DNA of 64,000 nt. Source: Planctomycetota bacterium. Its GTDB lineage: Bacteria; Planctomycetota; UBA1135; JADKAF01. Under the pieces are notes generated by a model. It did no database searches. It worked only from the letters and a program-made list of their open reading frames with translations, and was not told the origin of the DNA. This document shows, piece by piece, positions 1 to 7,886 of the stretch. The stretch lies in NCBI GenBank assembly GCA_016719295.1, contig JADKAF010000001.1, positions 4,526,001 through 4,590,000 on the forward strand, read 5' to 3'. The number at the start of each line of letters is the position of its first letter. Within the stretch, counting starts at the first letter, position 1. The position numbers and the translations under genes were made by a program.

Positions 1-9
1 CGCGTTCAC

Positions 10-1056
10 ATGGTCTCCGGAGAGGCTGATCAGTTAGAGTCTAGTTGGATTCGGGAATCCGAATCTGCTGCGAGCGTGTTCGAGTATTACCGTGATGGCC
101 TGGGGGGACGGTCGGGCATGGAGTCGTCAGGAGTTTTCCTGGGTCAAGAGGGCCAATGGCAAGGCATGTCTGGCTTGGGTGACGACTTGGGCGCAGGCTT
201 GGTGATCGGGGTAGCCGATAATCTAGTTGAACCGTTCCCTGTAAGCAGTTCGTCTGGCGGAGGTGGGCCGTGGTACAGCGCTGCAGACATCACGCGCTTA
301 ATTACGCAGAAGTCGTGCTGTGTGGAGGTGTGGTGTGGGGAGTTGTATGATTTTTCGTTGGACGGCGTCATTTCTGTATTTCCTCATGGATTGCTCGAGG
401 ATCAGTTATTTCGGCCATGTCATTGCTGGCTTGAGGTGCAAGACTGTGCCGGCAAGTGGGATCGCTACGATGTAATGAAGAATATGTGGGAGCCTCCACT
501 GTGGCCTCAGGGGCCCGTGCCGTCTGGCACCTCGGATTTTTCGAAGACGAAGCCTTGGATGCAAGGGCAACCCAAGAAGCTGGGTGAGCATCTCCAGAAG
601 AACTACAGGACGCTTCAGAGCTGGAGGCCCGGGCCATTTGAGACGTCCGAAGTGTTCTTCTGGCATAGGGACTGCTTTGATTGTAGCTCAAAGAGCCCTG
701 AAGGTTCGGTCGAGATGCCCGAAGATTGTGAGTGTCTGACCGAAGAGAGAATATCCGAATATAAATTCAAGGATCAGTATCCATTCGATTTCGGAATATC
801 GCGTGAGCTGCACTTGGGCGGCTCTAGGAATTCTAATTATTTCGTTCAAGCTGTTCTTAACCGATGCAATGTTCGGACTAATGGGGACCGCTCAAGGCCT
901 CTGGCTCTGCCGCTCTGTGCCGTTGGCGCAGGCCCTGCAAGGCGCGGAAAGCACTCAGCGCATCTTGACTTTGGAAGGGGCCCATACCCTCCGAGTGCAG
1001 ATCCCGGGCCAGACTGGCCGGGCTATACTCGTGGCCGGGGAATCATGAATCGGTAA
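10..1056 (+). CDS. Possible C-terminal part of an Rhs-like/polymorphic secreted protein
   Basis: The reading frame is open from the window edge, so the true start may lie upstream; the first ATG seen is at 10. I do not recognise the whole protein. Residues about 130-290 have the layout of a cysteine/histidine effector-like domain: an HCWLEV motif, a KWDRYDV stretch, and a late segment containing NSNYFVQAVLNRC. Such Asn...C-terminal Cys segments occur in C-terminal domains of Rhs-type proteins. After that segment (from about 865) the sequence loses protein-like character and may be out of frame, so the last 60 residues are doubtful. Codon use is less GC-biased than in most of the window, as expected for a variable toxin-like tail. 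A small membrane protein follows. Function is inference only; it may simply be a hypothetical protein. Confidence 0.4.
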   Translation: MVSGEADQLESSWIRESESAASVFEYYRDGLGGRSGMESSGVFLGQEGQWQGMSGLGDDLGAGLVIGVADNLVEPFPVSSSSGGGGPWYSAADITRLITQKSCCVEVWCGELYDFSLDGVISVFPHGLLEDQLFRPCHCWLEVQDCAGKWDRYDVMKNMWEPPLWPQGPVPSGTSDFSKTKPWMQGQPKKLGEHLQKNYRTLQSWRPGPFETSEVFFWHRDCFDCSSKSPEGSVEMPEDCECLTEERISEYKFKDQYPFDFGISRELHLGGSRNSNYFVQAVLNRCNVRTNGDRSRPLALPLCAVGAGPARRGKHSAHLDFGRGPYPPSADPGPDWPGYTRGRGIMNR

Positions 1057-1222
1057 AGCCTAGGAGGACCCGAGCGGAGAAGCGGCGGCCAAATTAGTTA
1101 GAAATAATTACGACGAGAGCTAGGCTTTCGGCGCAGTTGGTTTGTGTGTCATCATTGCGGCAATTGACCTTCTCTGGCCTGACTGGATCTGTCAAGGATT
1201 TTTGTTTCAAGAGGTTGGCAGG

Positions 1223-1525
1223 ATGCGGGTAGTCCTTACTTCAATTGCCTTAGCGGTTTTGTCTCATGCTGCGATTGTTTGCCTGTACGCGGTCGCTGTA
1301 GTCGGGGAGGATTATTCCGGATATGCATGGCTTCCAGTGGCTATCCTCGATCTTCTTGGTGTTATCGTTGTTCAGGTGCTATTGTCGTCCGAGGTGAACC
1401 AGATTGGACCGTCTCTGAAGATTTATCTAGTCGCTGGTAGCATTCAGTGGGGCTTGATTGCGATGACTTCATCGATCGTTATTTTGCGACGGAGGAGCGA
1501 GCGATATCGCCAAGGTTGGAATTAA
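1223..1525 (+). CDS. Small three-helix membrane protein, hypothetical
   Basis: This is a 100-residue protein starting at the ATG at 1223. An upstream in-frame TTG at 1142 is possible, but a purine-rich GGCAGG lies just before the ATG. It is almost entirely hydrophobic, with three likely transmembrane segments (residues about 3-27, 35-57 and 67-90) and a short Arg-rich tail. No family is recognised. It directly follows the possible Rhs-like tail, where immunity proteins are often encoded, so an immunity role is conceivable but unproven. Base composition is less GC-rich than the metal and island genes. Confidence 0.4.
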   Translation: MRVVLTSIALAVLSHAAIVCLYAVAVVGEDYSGYAWLPVAILDLLGVIVVQVLLSSEVNQIGPSLKIYLVAGSIQWGLIAMTSSIVILRRRSERYRQGWN

Positions 1526-1762
1526 GTTCGCAATCACCAGTTGTTGACGCGCACTGCTCTCTCTCAGTACGCGTCCGGTGATCCCATCCCTGGCCAGGGC
1601 TGCCTGACGCCAGTCGGGGAAACTCAATCCGAGGGCAGCCGGTGTTCCGGGTGCGCTTCCGCCCAAGCCCATGGCGTGAGCGAGGCGATCTCCGTTGCCG
1701 GCGTCGTCGCGACGTAAGCGCCCGGTAGACCCATCTTTTTCGCCCCCGGCGGTTCCCGGACC

Positions 1763-2134
1763 ATGCGCCGCATGTCCACGCACCGCCGAAGCCGCGCCGA
1801 ATGGCGCGCCATCGTCCAGGCCCAGGCCCGCAGCGGCCTGAGCGTCACCCGGTTCGCCGCTCGCGAGCGGCTCTCTGCGCAGAGCCTCTTCTGGTGGCGA
1901 TGGCGTCTACGGTCGGATGGGGAGACTCCGGTTGCGGCGCCAGCTGACAGGACGGCATCCACAGACAAGCTCGAGCTGATCCCCGTCGAGCTCGCGCGCG
2001 TCGATCCTCTTCCAGTCGGGACATCGACCGGCTTCGAGCTCCGCCTGGGCACCGACATCACCCTCTGCATCCCGTGCGGCTTCGATGCCCGCGAGCTGCG
2101 CCGCCTGCTCGAGGTGCTGCAGCAGTCATGTTGA
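1763..2134 (+). CDS. tnpA: IS66 family accessory protein TnpA
   Basis: A 123-residue protein with the N-terminal helix-turn-helix of the IS66 TnpA (Orf1) family. Residues about 8-52 carry the EWRAIVQAQARSGLSVTRFA stretch and an FWWRW motif, which is the signature of this family. The C-terminal part (CIPCGFDARELRRLLEVL) is also typical. TnpA is an accessory protein needed with TnpB and TnpC for IS66 movement. Its stop codon overlaps the tnpB start by 7 bp (ATG at 2128), the usual coupled arrangement. A second in-frame ATG three codons downstream is also possible. Because tnpC is absent, the element cannot move by itself. Confidence 0.85.
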   Translation: MRRMSTHRRSRAEWRAIVQAQARSGLSVTRFAARERLSAQSLFWWRWRLRSDGETPVAAPADRTASTDKLELIPVELARVDPLPVGTSTGFELRLGTDITLCIPCGFDARELRRLLEVLQQSC

Positions 2135-2444
2135 GCTTGCCCTCCTCTGTGCGTGTCTTCCTTGCCGCGGGCGCCACTGACATGCGCAAGTCCATCGACG
2201 GGCTTGCTGCCGCAACGCGAAGAGCGTTGCGCCAGGATCCGTTCACGGGCGATCTCTTCGTCTTCTGCAATCGACGCCGCGATCGAGTGAAGATCCTCTA
2301 CTGGGAGCGCTCGGGCTTCTGGCTGCTGCACAAGCGCTTGGAGAGCGGGACCTTCTCCTGGCCGAGCGCGAAGAGAGCGTCGTACGCAACCGAGGAGATC
2401 GACTCCGCACAGCTTGCTGCGCTTCTCGGTGGCCTCGTCGTATT
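2128..2444 (+). pseudogene. tnpB: IS66 TnpB (Orf2), truncated at its C-terminus
   Basis: Starts at ATG 2128, overlapping tnpA. The protein matches the IS66 Orf2/TnpB family over about 100 residues: VFLAAGATDMRKSIDGLA at the N-terminus, then FCNRRRDRVKILYWERSGFWL, then a normal end region around LAALLGGL. After that point the frame runs into the left inverted repeat of the neighbouring insertion sequence and reads through unrelated residues to a stop at 2598. Only the last few native residues are lost, but the rest of the IS66 element is gone, so this is scored as a disrupted gene. Confidence 0.75.
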
Positions 2445-2470
2445 GTCGTGTGGACGAAAAAGATGTCCCA
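2445..2470 (+). repeat. Left terminal inverted repeat of the 3.4-kb IS
   Basis: 26 bp starting GTCGTG and ending GATGTCCCA. It pairs with 5834-5858 with one gap and a few mismatches clustered in the middle. It directly abuts the truncated IS66 tnpB. Confidence 0.7.
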
Positions 2471-2543
2471 CTCGACGTCCCCGAGCAGGTGACGTGACCG
2501 CCTCGTCTCCGAGGCCGGGCAGAGCCCGGCCGGAGGCAGAGCG

Positions 2544-4292
2544 ATGGAAGCAGACAGAGCCGGGACGCCCGCCCGGGTGGCGGGTGGAGCGGAGCTGAGC
2601 GAGCGGAGCGAGCTCAGCGCAGCGGAGCCCGCCACCCGGGCGGGCGTAGATGGAGTGAGGAAGCGTCCGCGCCGAAGCGCGGCGTACCGTGCCGAGGTCC
2701 TCGCGGCGTACCTGAAGGGCACGGAGCCCGCGGCGGTCGTCGCGCAGCGCTACGGCCTGCCGGTCTCGACGCTGTACGCGTGGACGCGCACGCAGCGCGA
2801 GATGAGCGGCGAGCCGGTGCGTCGTCGCCGACGCCGCGCCGGAGCGCAGCGTGCCTCTCCCACGCCGGCGCCGCGCCCGAGCTATCCACCGGAGGAGCGC
2901 CGCGCGGCGGTGGAAGCGTACGCTGACTCGGAGCTGACCCAGCAGCACTTCGCGCGGACCTGGGGCCTCTCGACGAAGACGCTGCGCGAGTGGCTGCGGC
3001 GCTACACGCGCGGCGGGCCGAAGGCGCTGGAGCCGCTGCCGCCGGGGCGGAAGCCGGGCGATGGTCCGGTCGGGCTACCCGAGCCCGTGCGCGAAGCGGT
3101 CGTGGAGACGAAGCGGAGCTTCCCGGACTTCGGGCTCCGCAAGGTCCGCGACTTCCTACGGCGCGCGCGCGGCATCGCGGTGAGCCCGCGCACGATCGCG
3201 AAGACGCTGCACGCGGAAGTGGAGGCGGGACGCCTCGAGCTTCCGGAGCCACCTAAGCGCCGCATCCGCGTGAAGCGCGAGATCGTGCGGCGCTTCGAGC
3301 GCAGCAAGCCCCGTGAGCTCTGGCAGAGCGACATCACGAGCTTCCTGCTTGCGCGCTCGCGCCAGACCGTGCACCTGGTCGTCTTCCTCGACGACTACTC
3401 GCGCTTCATCGTGGGCTGGGCGCTCTCCTACCAGGCGAAGAGCGACTTCGTGCTGGAGGCGCTGCGCTCGGCGATCGGCCGCTACGGCGCGCCGAAGGAG
3501 GTGCTGACCGACCAAGGTCGGCAGTACTACGCCTGGCGTGGGAAGAGCGTCTTCCAGCGCTTCCTCCAGCAGGAAGGGATCCAGCACGTCGTCGCGCGCG
3601 CGCATCACCCGCAGACGGTCGGGAAGTGCGAGCGGCTCTGGGGCACGATCGAGCGCGAATTCTGGGCGCGAAGGATGCCTCAGGATCTCGAGGAAGCGCG
3701 CGAGCGCTTGGGGCACTTCCTCGCGCACGTCAACTTCCACCGCCCGCACCAGTCGCTCGGAGGACTGACCCCAGCCGAGCGCTTCTTCGGCGCCGAGGAC
3801 GTCGCGAAGGCGGCGATCGAGGCCGGCATCCAGCGCAACGAGCTCTTGCTCGCGCTCGGTGAGAAGCCTCGTCGGCCGGTCTTCCTCTACGGACAGATCG
3901 GCGATCAACAGGTCTCGCTCCACGGCGAGCGGGGCCGGCTCGTGCTGCAGACCCCGGAGGGGCAGCGCACGGAGCTCACGATGGACGAGCTCGGCGCACG
4001 CAGCGCCGCGCCCGAGGCAGAGCAGCACGAGGAGATCCCCCACGACGAGGAGGCGAAGCACGATGGCGCTGCGCAGCATGGAACGAGCACTGAAGTCGAC
4101 CAGCACGAGTCCGAGCGCGGCGCCGCAGGGGACGCCCGAGCCGAGCAGGACGAGCACGGAGGCGAGCCCGACGGCGAGCCCGAGCGAGCTCCCGCCGCGC
4201 CGCCGTCCGCGGCGCGGGAGGAAGCGGACGCGCTTCCACACGATCCCGCGGATGGCGATCCCGGTGCGCGCACTCTGGGAGGCGACCACTGA
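2544..4292 (+). CDS. DDE (rve integrase-core) transposase, first of the element
   Basis: A 582-residue protein if the ATG at 2544 is used. The first 35 residues are encoded by a large hairpin and are probably not conserved, so a start near 2650 is possible. Two helix-turn-helix segments follow: around residues 45-80 (a YGLPVSTLYAW motif) and 112-152 (WGLSTKTLREWLRRY). The integrase core has WQSDITSF (D263), VLTDQGRQY (D323) and HPQTVGKCERLW (E363), followed by the FHRPHQSLGGLTPAERF tail seen in IS481/IS3-like transposases. The C-terminal 120 residues are acidic, low complexity and overlap the next gene. The catalytic triad looks intact, so the protein may be active. Confidence 0.85.
   Translation: MEADRAGTPARVAGGAELSERSELSAAEPATRAGVDGVRKRPRRSAAYRAEVLAAYLKGTEPAAVVAQRYGLPVSTLYAWTRTQREMSGEPVRRRRRRAGAQRASPTPAPRPSYPPEERRAAVEAYADSELTQQHFARTWGLSTKTLREWLRRYTRGGPKALEPLPPGRKPGDGPVGLPEPVREAVVETKRSFPDFGLRKVRDFLRRARGIAVSPRTIAKTLHAEVEAGRLELPEPPKRRIRVKREIVRRFERSKPRELWQSDITSFLLARSRQTVHLVVFLDDYSRFIVGWALSYQAKSDFVLEALRSAIGRYGAPKEVLTDQGRQYYAWRGKSVFQRFLQQEGIQHVVARAHHPQTVGKCERLWGTIEREFWARRMPQDLEEARERLGHFLAHVNFHRPHQSLGGLTPAERFFGAEDVAKAAIEAGIQRNELLLALGEKPRRPVFLYGQIGDQQVSLHGERGRLVLQTPEGQRTELTMDELGARSAAPEAEQHEEIPHDEEAKHDGAAQHGTSTEVDQHESERGAAGDARAEQDEHGGEPDGEPERAPAAPPSAAREEADALPHDPADGDPGARTLGGDH
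2566..2646. repeat. Long hairpin at the start of the first transposase gene
   Basis: A perfect 19-bp inverted repeat (2566-2584 with 2628-2646, CGCCCGCCCGGGTGGCGGG and its complement) encloses a nested 7-bp stem (GCTGAGC/GCTCAGC). In mRNA it would form a very stable structure over the proposed translation start region. It could limit transposase synthesis or mark an internal junction. Confidence 0.7.
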
Positions 4293-4752
4293 CGAGGACC
4301 GCGCGCGCGCCCATCAGCGCTGCATCGCGATCCTCGAGATGTGGCTCGGCAAGCGCACGCGCCGCGACGTGGCCGAGCAGCTCGGCCTCCCCCCGCTTCG
4401 GCTCTGGCAGCTGTCCCAGCAAGCGCTGAGTGGCATGCTTGTCGCGCTGGTCCATCAGCCACGCGTGCGAGCCAGGCGGGGCTTCGCCCTGCCGACCTCG
4501 GAGGCGAGCGAGCTGCGCTCCCTCCGCAAGGAGAACGCCGAGCTGCGCGCGGTGCTGAAGGTGACCCAGGAGATGAACGACGTGCTACGCCAACTCCCCG
4601 GTCGCAAGAGCCCCTCGATATGCTCGGAGCCCGCCGCGCCTGAGAAGACGACGCCCGCGAGGACGCGCCGCTCGACCAGCGCGACGGGCCAGAGGCGTGC
4701 GCATCCCGCGAAGAGCGCGAAGCGCCCCCACGATCCAGCTCCAGCGAGCTGA
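4063..4752 (+). CDS. IS accessory protein with helix-turn-helix and coiled coil
   Basis: Starts at ATG 4063, which has a GAGGAGG ribosome site nine bases upstream; ATG 4252 is an alternative that begins nearer the conserved-looking part. The gene overlaps the end of the first transposase in another frame. The first 60 residues are Ser/Pro/Arg-rich. From about residue 64 (AIPVRALWEA) there is a compact domain with a helix-turn-helix (TRRDVAEQLGLPPLRLWQLS) and then a leucine-zipper-like coiled coil (SLRKENAELRAVLKVTQEM). This pattern resembles the small OrfA proteins of IS3-like elements, which bind ends and assist the transposase. The last 45 residues overlap the next gene and are low complexity. 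The role is inferred from position and motifs. Confidence 0.6.
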   Translation: MALRSMERALKSTSTSPSAAPQGTPEPSRTSTEASPTASPSELPPRRRPRRGRKRTRFHTIPRMAIPVRALWEATTDEDRARAHQRCIAILEMWLGKRTRRDVAEQLGLPPLRLWQLSQQALSGMLVALVHQPRVRARRGFALPTSEASELRSLRKENAELRAVLKVTQEMNDVLRQLPGRKSPSICSEPAAPEKTTPARTRRSTSATGQRRAHPAKSAKRPHDPAPAS

Positions 4753-5833
4753 GCTCCTCTCGCGCCTACACGACGAGCTCGACGCCACCGAAGAGCCGCG
4801 CCGCGTCCTCCTCGCGCGCTTCGCACGCCTCGTCGGACGAAGCCCGCGGACGCTGCGGCGCTGGCTCGAGCAAGAGCAGGGGCCGCCCCCGAGACCTCGG
4901 GGGCGGCCCCGCATCGATCCCGAAACGCGCAAGAAGGCCCGACGCGCCGTGAAGGAAGCGCTCCGCGAGCATGGACGCCAACTCTCCTGGCGCGCGCTGA
5001 AGAAGCTCCTGCCGGACTTCACGATCGCGCTGCTCCGCACGCTGCTCCGCCGCTTCAAGCGCTGCCTCGCGACCTGGGCGGCAGGGCGAAAGCAGGAGAT
5101 CCACGCCGCCACGCGCGTCAGCACCCACGTCGAGATGCGCGGCGTGCTGAGCTCGCTGGACAGCACCCACCTCGGAGAGGACGAGCACGGCCAAGCGTGC
5201 TGGGCCATGAATCTTCGCGACGTCGCGAATAGCGAGACCACAGCACTCGCCCTCAGCGGCCCCGCCACCGGAGAAGCCTACGTCCAGCTCCTCGAACGAG
5301 CGCGCTCCGAGCACGGCTCACTCCCTCTCGTGCTCAGCCTCGACAACGGCGGACCCGAACGCGGAGAGCTGCTCGAGGAGTACTGCCGAACCCACCAGGT
5401 CCTCCTGCTCCACTCTGAGCCTTACACGCCCCAGCACAACGCCTGGGTCGAGCGCGGCCACCTCGAGGTGAAGCGCTACCTGGACATCGTCGGGGAGCAG
5501 GGAAGGCGCGCCTGGACGCTCCGCCTCGCCTGGGAACGCCTGCTCGCGCGTGCACGCCACTTCCTGAACGCGATCCTGCCGAGGCCAAGGCTCGGCGGAA
5601 AAACCTCACTCGAGGCTAGGCAGCGCCACGTAGCGGAGTACGATCCAACCCTCAGAGCGCGCTTCTACGCTGCCGCCTGCGCTGCAAGAGAACGCGCCCT
5701 GCAGGAGCTACCCGATGGCACCGTCACTCTCCGTGCTCGACGCAAGGCAGAACGCCGCGCCATCTGGAAGGTCCTTGAAGACTTCAACCTGGTCCGAAGA
5801 ACCCGTGATGGGGCGGATGCGTCCGGGGCGTGA
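4697..5833 (+). CDS. Second DDE (integrase-core) transposase of the element
   Basis: A 378-residue protein starting at GTG 4697 and overlapping the accessory gene by 56 bp. An N-terminal helix-turn-helix (LVGRSPRTLRRWLEQEQ, about residues 47-64) and a basic linker lead to a full integrase-type triad: SLDSTHLG (D155), LSLDNGGPER (D216) and NAWVERGHLEVK (E252). The D216-E252 spacing of 35 residues is the classic D35E arrangement. A YTPQHNAW motif stands where integrase cores have the HPQ/NG segment. It is only distantly similar to the first transposase of the element, so this is not a duplication. The stop lies one base before the right inverted repeat. Confidence 0.8.
   Translation: MRIPRRARSAPTIQLQRAELLSRLHDELDATEEPRRVLLARFARLVGRSPRTLRRWLEQEQGPPPRPRGRPRIDPETRKKARRAVKEALREHGRQLSWRALKKLLPDFTIALLRTLLRRFKRCLATWAAGRKQEIHAATRVSTHVEMRGVLSSLDSTHLGEDEHGQACWAMNLRDVANSETTALALSGPATGEAYVQLLERARSEHGSLPLVLSLDNGGPERGELLEEYCRTHQVLLLHSEPYTPQHNAWVERGHLEVKRYLDIVGEQGRRAWTLRLAWERLLARARHFLNAILPRPRLGGKTSLEARQRHVAEYDPTLRARFYAAACAARERALQELPDGTVTLRARRKAERRAIWKVLEDFNLVRRTRDGADASGA
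4879..4910. repeat. Perfect 15-bp hairpin near the start of the second transposase
   Basis: GGGGCCGCCCCCGAG at 4879-4893 is followed after two bases by its exact complement at 4896-4910. It codes for a Pro/Arg-rich linker. With the hairpin at 2566-2646 it means both transposase genes carry strong secondary structure early in the message. Confidence 0.7.
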
Positions 5834-5858
5834 TGGGACACCTTTTCTGTGCCACGAC
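5834..5858 (-). repeat. Right terminal inverted repeat of the 3.4-kb IS
   Basis: The reverse complement begins GTCGTGGCACAG and ends GGTGTCCCA, matching the left end at 2445-2470 with one gap. Confidence 0.7.
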
Positions 5859-5899
5859 ACGTGCGGTTACGCGATCCGGAATAACCCGCGAGTGATGCG

Positions 5900-6457
5900 A
5901 TGAAAGTGCATAAACCAAAGATTGTGGCGGCAGTGATTGCCATCGCAGTTATTCTCGGCGCCGCCCTTTTCGTTTTGCGCGGTTCCGACAAGCAATCCGC
6001 GGAAGCGACTACCGCGCTGAGAGAATCTGATGATGGTCCGGATTTCGTACACCCTCGAGACGAAGCGCTTTGGTCGCGGCATCTAGCCGCGGGTGGCGAG
6101 CTTAGAATGAAGGTCGAACAGGCGGCACCGGACGGTGCCGACGAATCGGCACGGTGGAAGGAAGTTGTGCTAGAGAGTCTTGGTCCGCTGGATGCCGAGC
6201 AAGAAGGAGCGCTTCGCAGTCAGTCGCTTGCCATGCTTCAGCGCTATCGCAAGAGAATAGAAGAGCTAGCGCCCTCTAGCGCTAGTGGCGATCCCAAAGC
6301 ATACGCTGAGATTTCAGATCTATATGGCAGCGAGATGCGAAGCATGGCAGAAATCGAACTCCTCGACACTCAGTCCTATTGGACATTTGCAGAGGGATCC
6401 AAGGGCCCAGCGATGGTTGGCAAGCTGATAGGGGGAACTGCGGGTTTCGAAGCGTGA
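5900..6457 (+). CDS. Membrane-anchored hypothetical protein
   Basis: 185 residues from ATG 5900. Residues 7-27 (KIVAAVIAIAVILGAALFVL) form a single N-terminal membrane anchor or uncleaved signal; the rest is hydrophilic, rich in Glu, Arg and Ala, and predicted outside the cytoplasm. No domain is recognised. Its stop overlaps the GTG of the next gene by four bases, so the two are probably translated together. The gene lies just right of the insertion sequence and is less GC-rich than the IS genes. Confidence 0.55.
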   Translation: MKVHKPKIVAAVIAIAVILGAALFVLRGSDKQSAEATTALRESDDGPDFVHPRDEALWSRHLAAGGELRMKVEQAAPDGADESARWKEVVLESLGPLDAEQEGALRSQSLAMLQRYRKRIEELAPSSASGDPKAYAEISDLYGSEMRSMAEIELLDTQSYWTFAEGSKGPAMVGKLIGGTAGFEA

Positions 6458-6771
6458 CGCCACCTCCAGTTATGAGGCACCTGACAATCGATGGGCAACG
6501 CGTTCAGGTTGTATTCCCATTCTCAAAGAGCAGATTCCCTATCTATCATGAGATGAGGCAGCGCTCGTTAAAGGTGAGTGAGAGTGCCGCATTGGAATTG
6601 GCGAGAGAGTTCAACGCGCTTTCCGAGGAGCGCCGCGCGCTTTTTCGGGCCATCTTGGAAGACCCAAACTCTCTCAATGGGCGCAATGCAGCTCACGAGA
6701 GCTTCTTTAGGCGTTATGATCTTTCGACGTTGCGATTCGATAAGCAGGACTTGACAATGAAAGCAATGTAA
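6454..6771 (+). CDS. Small hypothetical protein coupled to the preceding gene
   Basis: The GTG at 6454 overlaps the previous stop (GTGA); an ATG at 6472 is an alternative start giving 99 residues. The protein is soluble and charged, with no signal peptide, and contains a helical stretch around LELAREFNALSEERRALFRAIL. No family is recognised. The four-base overlap with the upstream membrane-anchored protein suggests a two-gene operon and a shared function that cannot be named. Confidence 0.5.
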   Translation: MTPPPVMRHLTIDGQRVQVVFPFSKSRFPIYHEMRQRSLKVSESAALELAREFNALSEERRALFRAILEDPNSLNGRNAAHESFFRRYDLSTLRFDKQDLTMKAM

Positions 6772-7277
6772 GCGAATCCCGCGGGAGACGACCAACGGTG
6801 CTCCCCGTCAGACCAATCCGGACTTTTCGCGACGAGTTTCGTCACGCCGGAACGGACTCGCGGCGCTGCGATCGACCTCCCCGCGTCTCCGATCGAGCGC
6901 ACCACGCTCTTCTGGCCCTTGAGCACGGTCGAGCCTTTGCGGATCCCGGTCACGTCGAGTGAGGTAGGCGCTGCTCTCTCTCACGACCTCCTGGCATTCC
7001 ATGCCCGGCTGTCCGGCAAGCCGCTTCGAGCCGGCAACCAACCGCGCCGCTGCGGCTGCCTCGTCTTCTGCGGCGCGCCGGACGAGCGCGTAGGGCAGCA
7101 GCGAGCACGCCGCCCTCGACCACCTCACGCCCGAGCTTCAGCGCGCGCGGACCAGGGTCGCGGCTGGGCTGCGGGAGGTCGATCGCCGGGCCGGGCGTCA
7201 GGTCAAGGCGGATGGGATCCCCAGAGCCGCATGGTTGCTGGGGTGCCGGTTGTCCGGACGAAAAGTGCGGGTAGGTC
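6772..7277. other. No supported gene; decayed or non-coding DNA
   Basis: Several overlapping frames are open because of the high GC content, but none has protein-like composition throughout. Its recognisable content is the 50-bp repeat at 6799-6848, which recurs near 16 kb. Confidence 0.5.
6799..6848 (+). repeat. 50-bp dispersed repeat, copy A
   Basis: Begins TGCTCCCCGTCAG, contains CCAATCCGGAC in the centre and ends CGTCACGCC. Closely related copies are at 15971-16020 and 16042-16091, and a shorter inverted copy is at 17047-17071. Confidence 0.7.
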
Positions 7278-7571
7278 GTGTTGAAGAGCACGGTTCGCTC
7301 CGGCGGAGTAGAGCTCACCGGCACCGTACCGGGCGCCACGATGAACACCGCCTCCGGGACGGGTCTCGGTAGTGGAAATCGCGTGAGTTCAACCGGCGTG
7401 ATGATGTTTGGCGCGACGCTCTACGACGGCAACGTCATCGTCACCACCGCGAACGACACGCTCATCTATCACGGCACGCCCGGCAACTTCCAGATCCTCT
7501 TCCGCGAAGGTGATCCGGCGGTTGGAACGGCCGGCGCGACGTACAGCTCGAGCTTCTCTTCGCCGAGCTAG
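7278..7571 (+). pseudogene. Fragment of an exported repeat protein (NxxGxxAF/DUF7453-like)
   Basis: About 97 codons are open up to a TAG at 7569. The stretch from about 7390 reads like one repeat unit of exported planctomycete proteins: Gly/Thr-rich beta-strand sequence ending in a motif of the type FREGDPAVGTAGATYSS. There is no signal peptide or recognisable start, and the sequence beyond the stop does not continue the family in any frame. I read it as a remnant of a longer gene. The family assignment is from memory of the motif only. Confidence 0.35.
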
Positions 7572-7886
7572 CAGATGACCGGCCTGATCGGTGCTGGCCA
7601 TGCTTACTTCGGGGGAGCAGCGCGCAGGGTCGAATGGCATCTTGCTTTCGGCCTGCTCTCGTCTCGGGCCGGCGACAGACGCCCTGTCCACCCCGTGGGC
7701 AAGCGGTGGGGCAACCAGAGCCTCCCCGGACACGGAGTGCGCGGCGAGCAAGTAGTCTTGGCCGGTGTAGTGGGGAACCGCCAGCCGGCGTTCTCATCTG
7801 CTCTTATCCCGTCGCACGACTACCCCTCTGTGCCAACGTGACCGAGACACCGCGCTCCCGCTCACTGCTCCCCTCAGCCGACATCG
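7572..7886. other. No supported gene between the repeat-protein fragment and the CDF transporter
   Basis: 315 bp with open frames on both strands but no recognisable motif, ribosome site or composition supporting translation. It is probably remnant sequence downstream of the minus-strand transporter gene. Confidence 0.4.

Larger units (their letters stand above)
1714..2444 (+). mobile_element. Truncated IS66-family insertion sequence
   Basis: The left end begins with GTAAGCG at 1714, the terminal sequence typical of IS66 elements, and is followed by tnpA and tnpB in the usual overlapping order. The element stops inside tnpB where the next insertion sequence begins (2445). The large transposase gene tnpC and the right end are missing. 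They do not reappear after that second element, so the loss is more than a simple insertion. Confidence 0.7.
2445..5858 (+). mobile_element. 3.4-kb insertion sequence with two DDE transposases and an accessory gene
   Basis: Bounded by imperfect terminal inverted repeats: 2445-2470 reads GTCGTG...AGATGTCCCA and the reverse complement of 5834-5858 reads GTCGTG...AGGTGTCCCA. Inside are three same-strand genes: an integrase-core transposase, a helix-turn-helix/coiled-coil accessory protein and a second, different integrase-core transposase. No clear target duplication is visible at the two flanks. The left end lies inside IS66 tnpB. A stray copy of the left end occurs at 19506-19531. I cannot name the IS family with certainty; the integrase-core proteins resemble the IS481/IS3 group in layout. 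Confidence 0.7.

Noticed and set aside
3156..4289. Long minus-strand open frame opposite the first transposase
   Set aside because: It mirrors the codon bias of the plus-strand transposase, has no domain and arises from the high GC content.
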